Shown here piece after piece: positions 63,915-64,000 of a stretch of DNA of 64,000 bases. How positions within the stretch are numbered: position 1 is the first letter of the stretch; each line of letters starts with the position of its first letter. Both the position numbers and the translations under genes were made by a program. Where the stretch lies: assembly GCA_028751875.1 (NCBI GenBank), contig CM054157.1, forward strand, positions 5,148,997 through 5,212,996. The letters are read 5' to 3'. The notes below the pieces were generated by a model that saw only the letters and a program-made list of their open reading frames with translations, searched no databases and was not told where the DNA came from. The stretch comes from Rapana venosa (lineage: Eukaryota > Mollusca > Gastropoda > Neogastropoda > Muricidae).

Positions 63915-64000
63915 GTGTGTTTGTATGTGTGTGTGTGTGTGTGAGTGTGTAAGTGTGTGTGAGTGTGTGTGTGAGAGTGTGTGATAGTGTGTGTGAGTGT
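63915..64000. repeat. TG/GTGA repeat running off the window
   Basis: TG array with GAGTGTG interruptions; truncated by the window end. Confidence 0.93.

Overview
The window is AT-rich eukaryotic DNA with introns, dense simple-sequence repeats and many short retroposons. I infer a mollusc, most likely a gastropod, from the repeat style and the invertebrate-type single S6 kinase; the sequence alone does not prove this.

One protein-coding gene can be read with confidence. It is a complete ribosomal protein S6 kinase beta (p70 S6K) on the minus strand, with 16 coding exons between 57620 (start) and 32374 (stop). Every internal exon has AG/GT borders and the splice phases join without a break into a 596-residue protein. 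The protein carries an N-terminal TOS motif, a full AGC kinase domain, the activation-loop Thr235, turn-motif Ser377, hydrophobic-motif Thr395, and a long C-terminal tail ending in a basic cluster. An in-frame stop lies just upstream of the start codon.

Layout: 1-31.4 kb has no recognisable gene and holds microsatellites, several minisatellites (45, 53 and 88 bp units, and others), poly-G tracts and scattered retroposons. 31.4-32.4 kb is the probable S6K 3' UTR. 32.4-57.6 kb is the S6K gene, its introns packed with mobile elements. 57.6-58 kb is the promoter side. 58-64 kb is intergenic DNA with SINE and LINE remnants.

Repeat families found: SINE-A (about 335 bp, tRNA-derived, perfect B box, many copies); SINE-B (about 290 bp, a tRNA-type A box followed by a 5S-rRNA-like segment); a CR1/L2/Rex1-type LINE whose 3' UTR contains a TG microsatellite and whose tail is found alone many times; two other LINE families seen only as 3' ends; and an unclassified element of about 95 bp (family D) in eight copies.

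The most interesting structures are nested insertions. A 1,108-bp piggyBac-like element sits in a SINE-A copy and a 2,721-bp element sits in a SINE-B copy, each flanked by TTAA duplications. A 115-bp LINE end sits inside a LINE, flanked by a duplication of about 16 bp. I found no operon, CRISPR array, defence system or other new multi-gene system.
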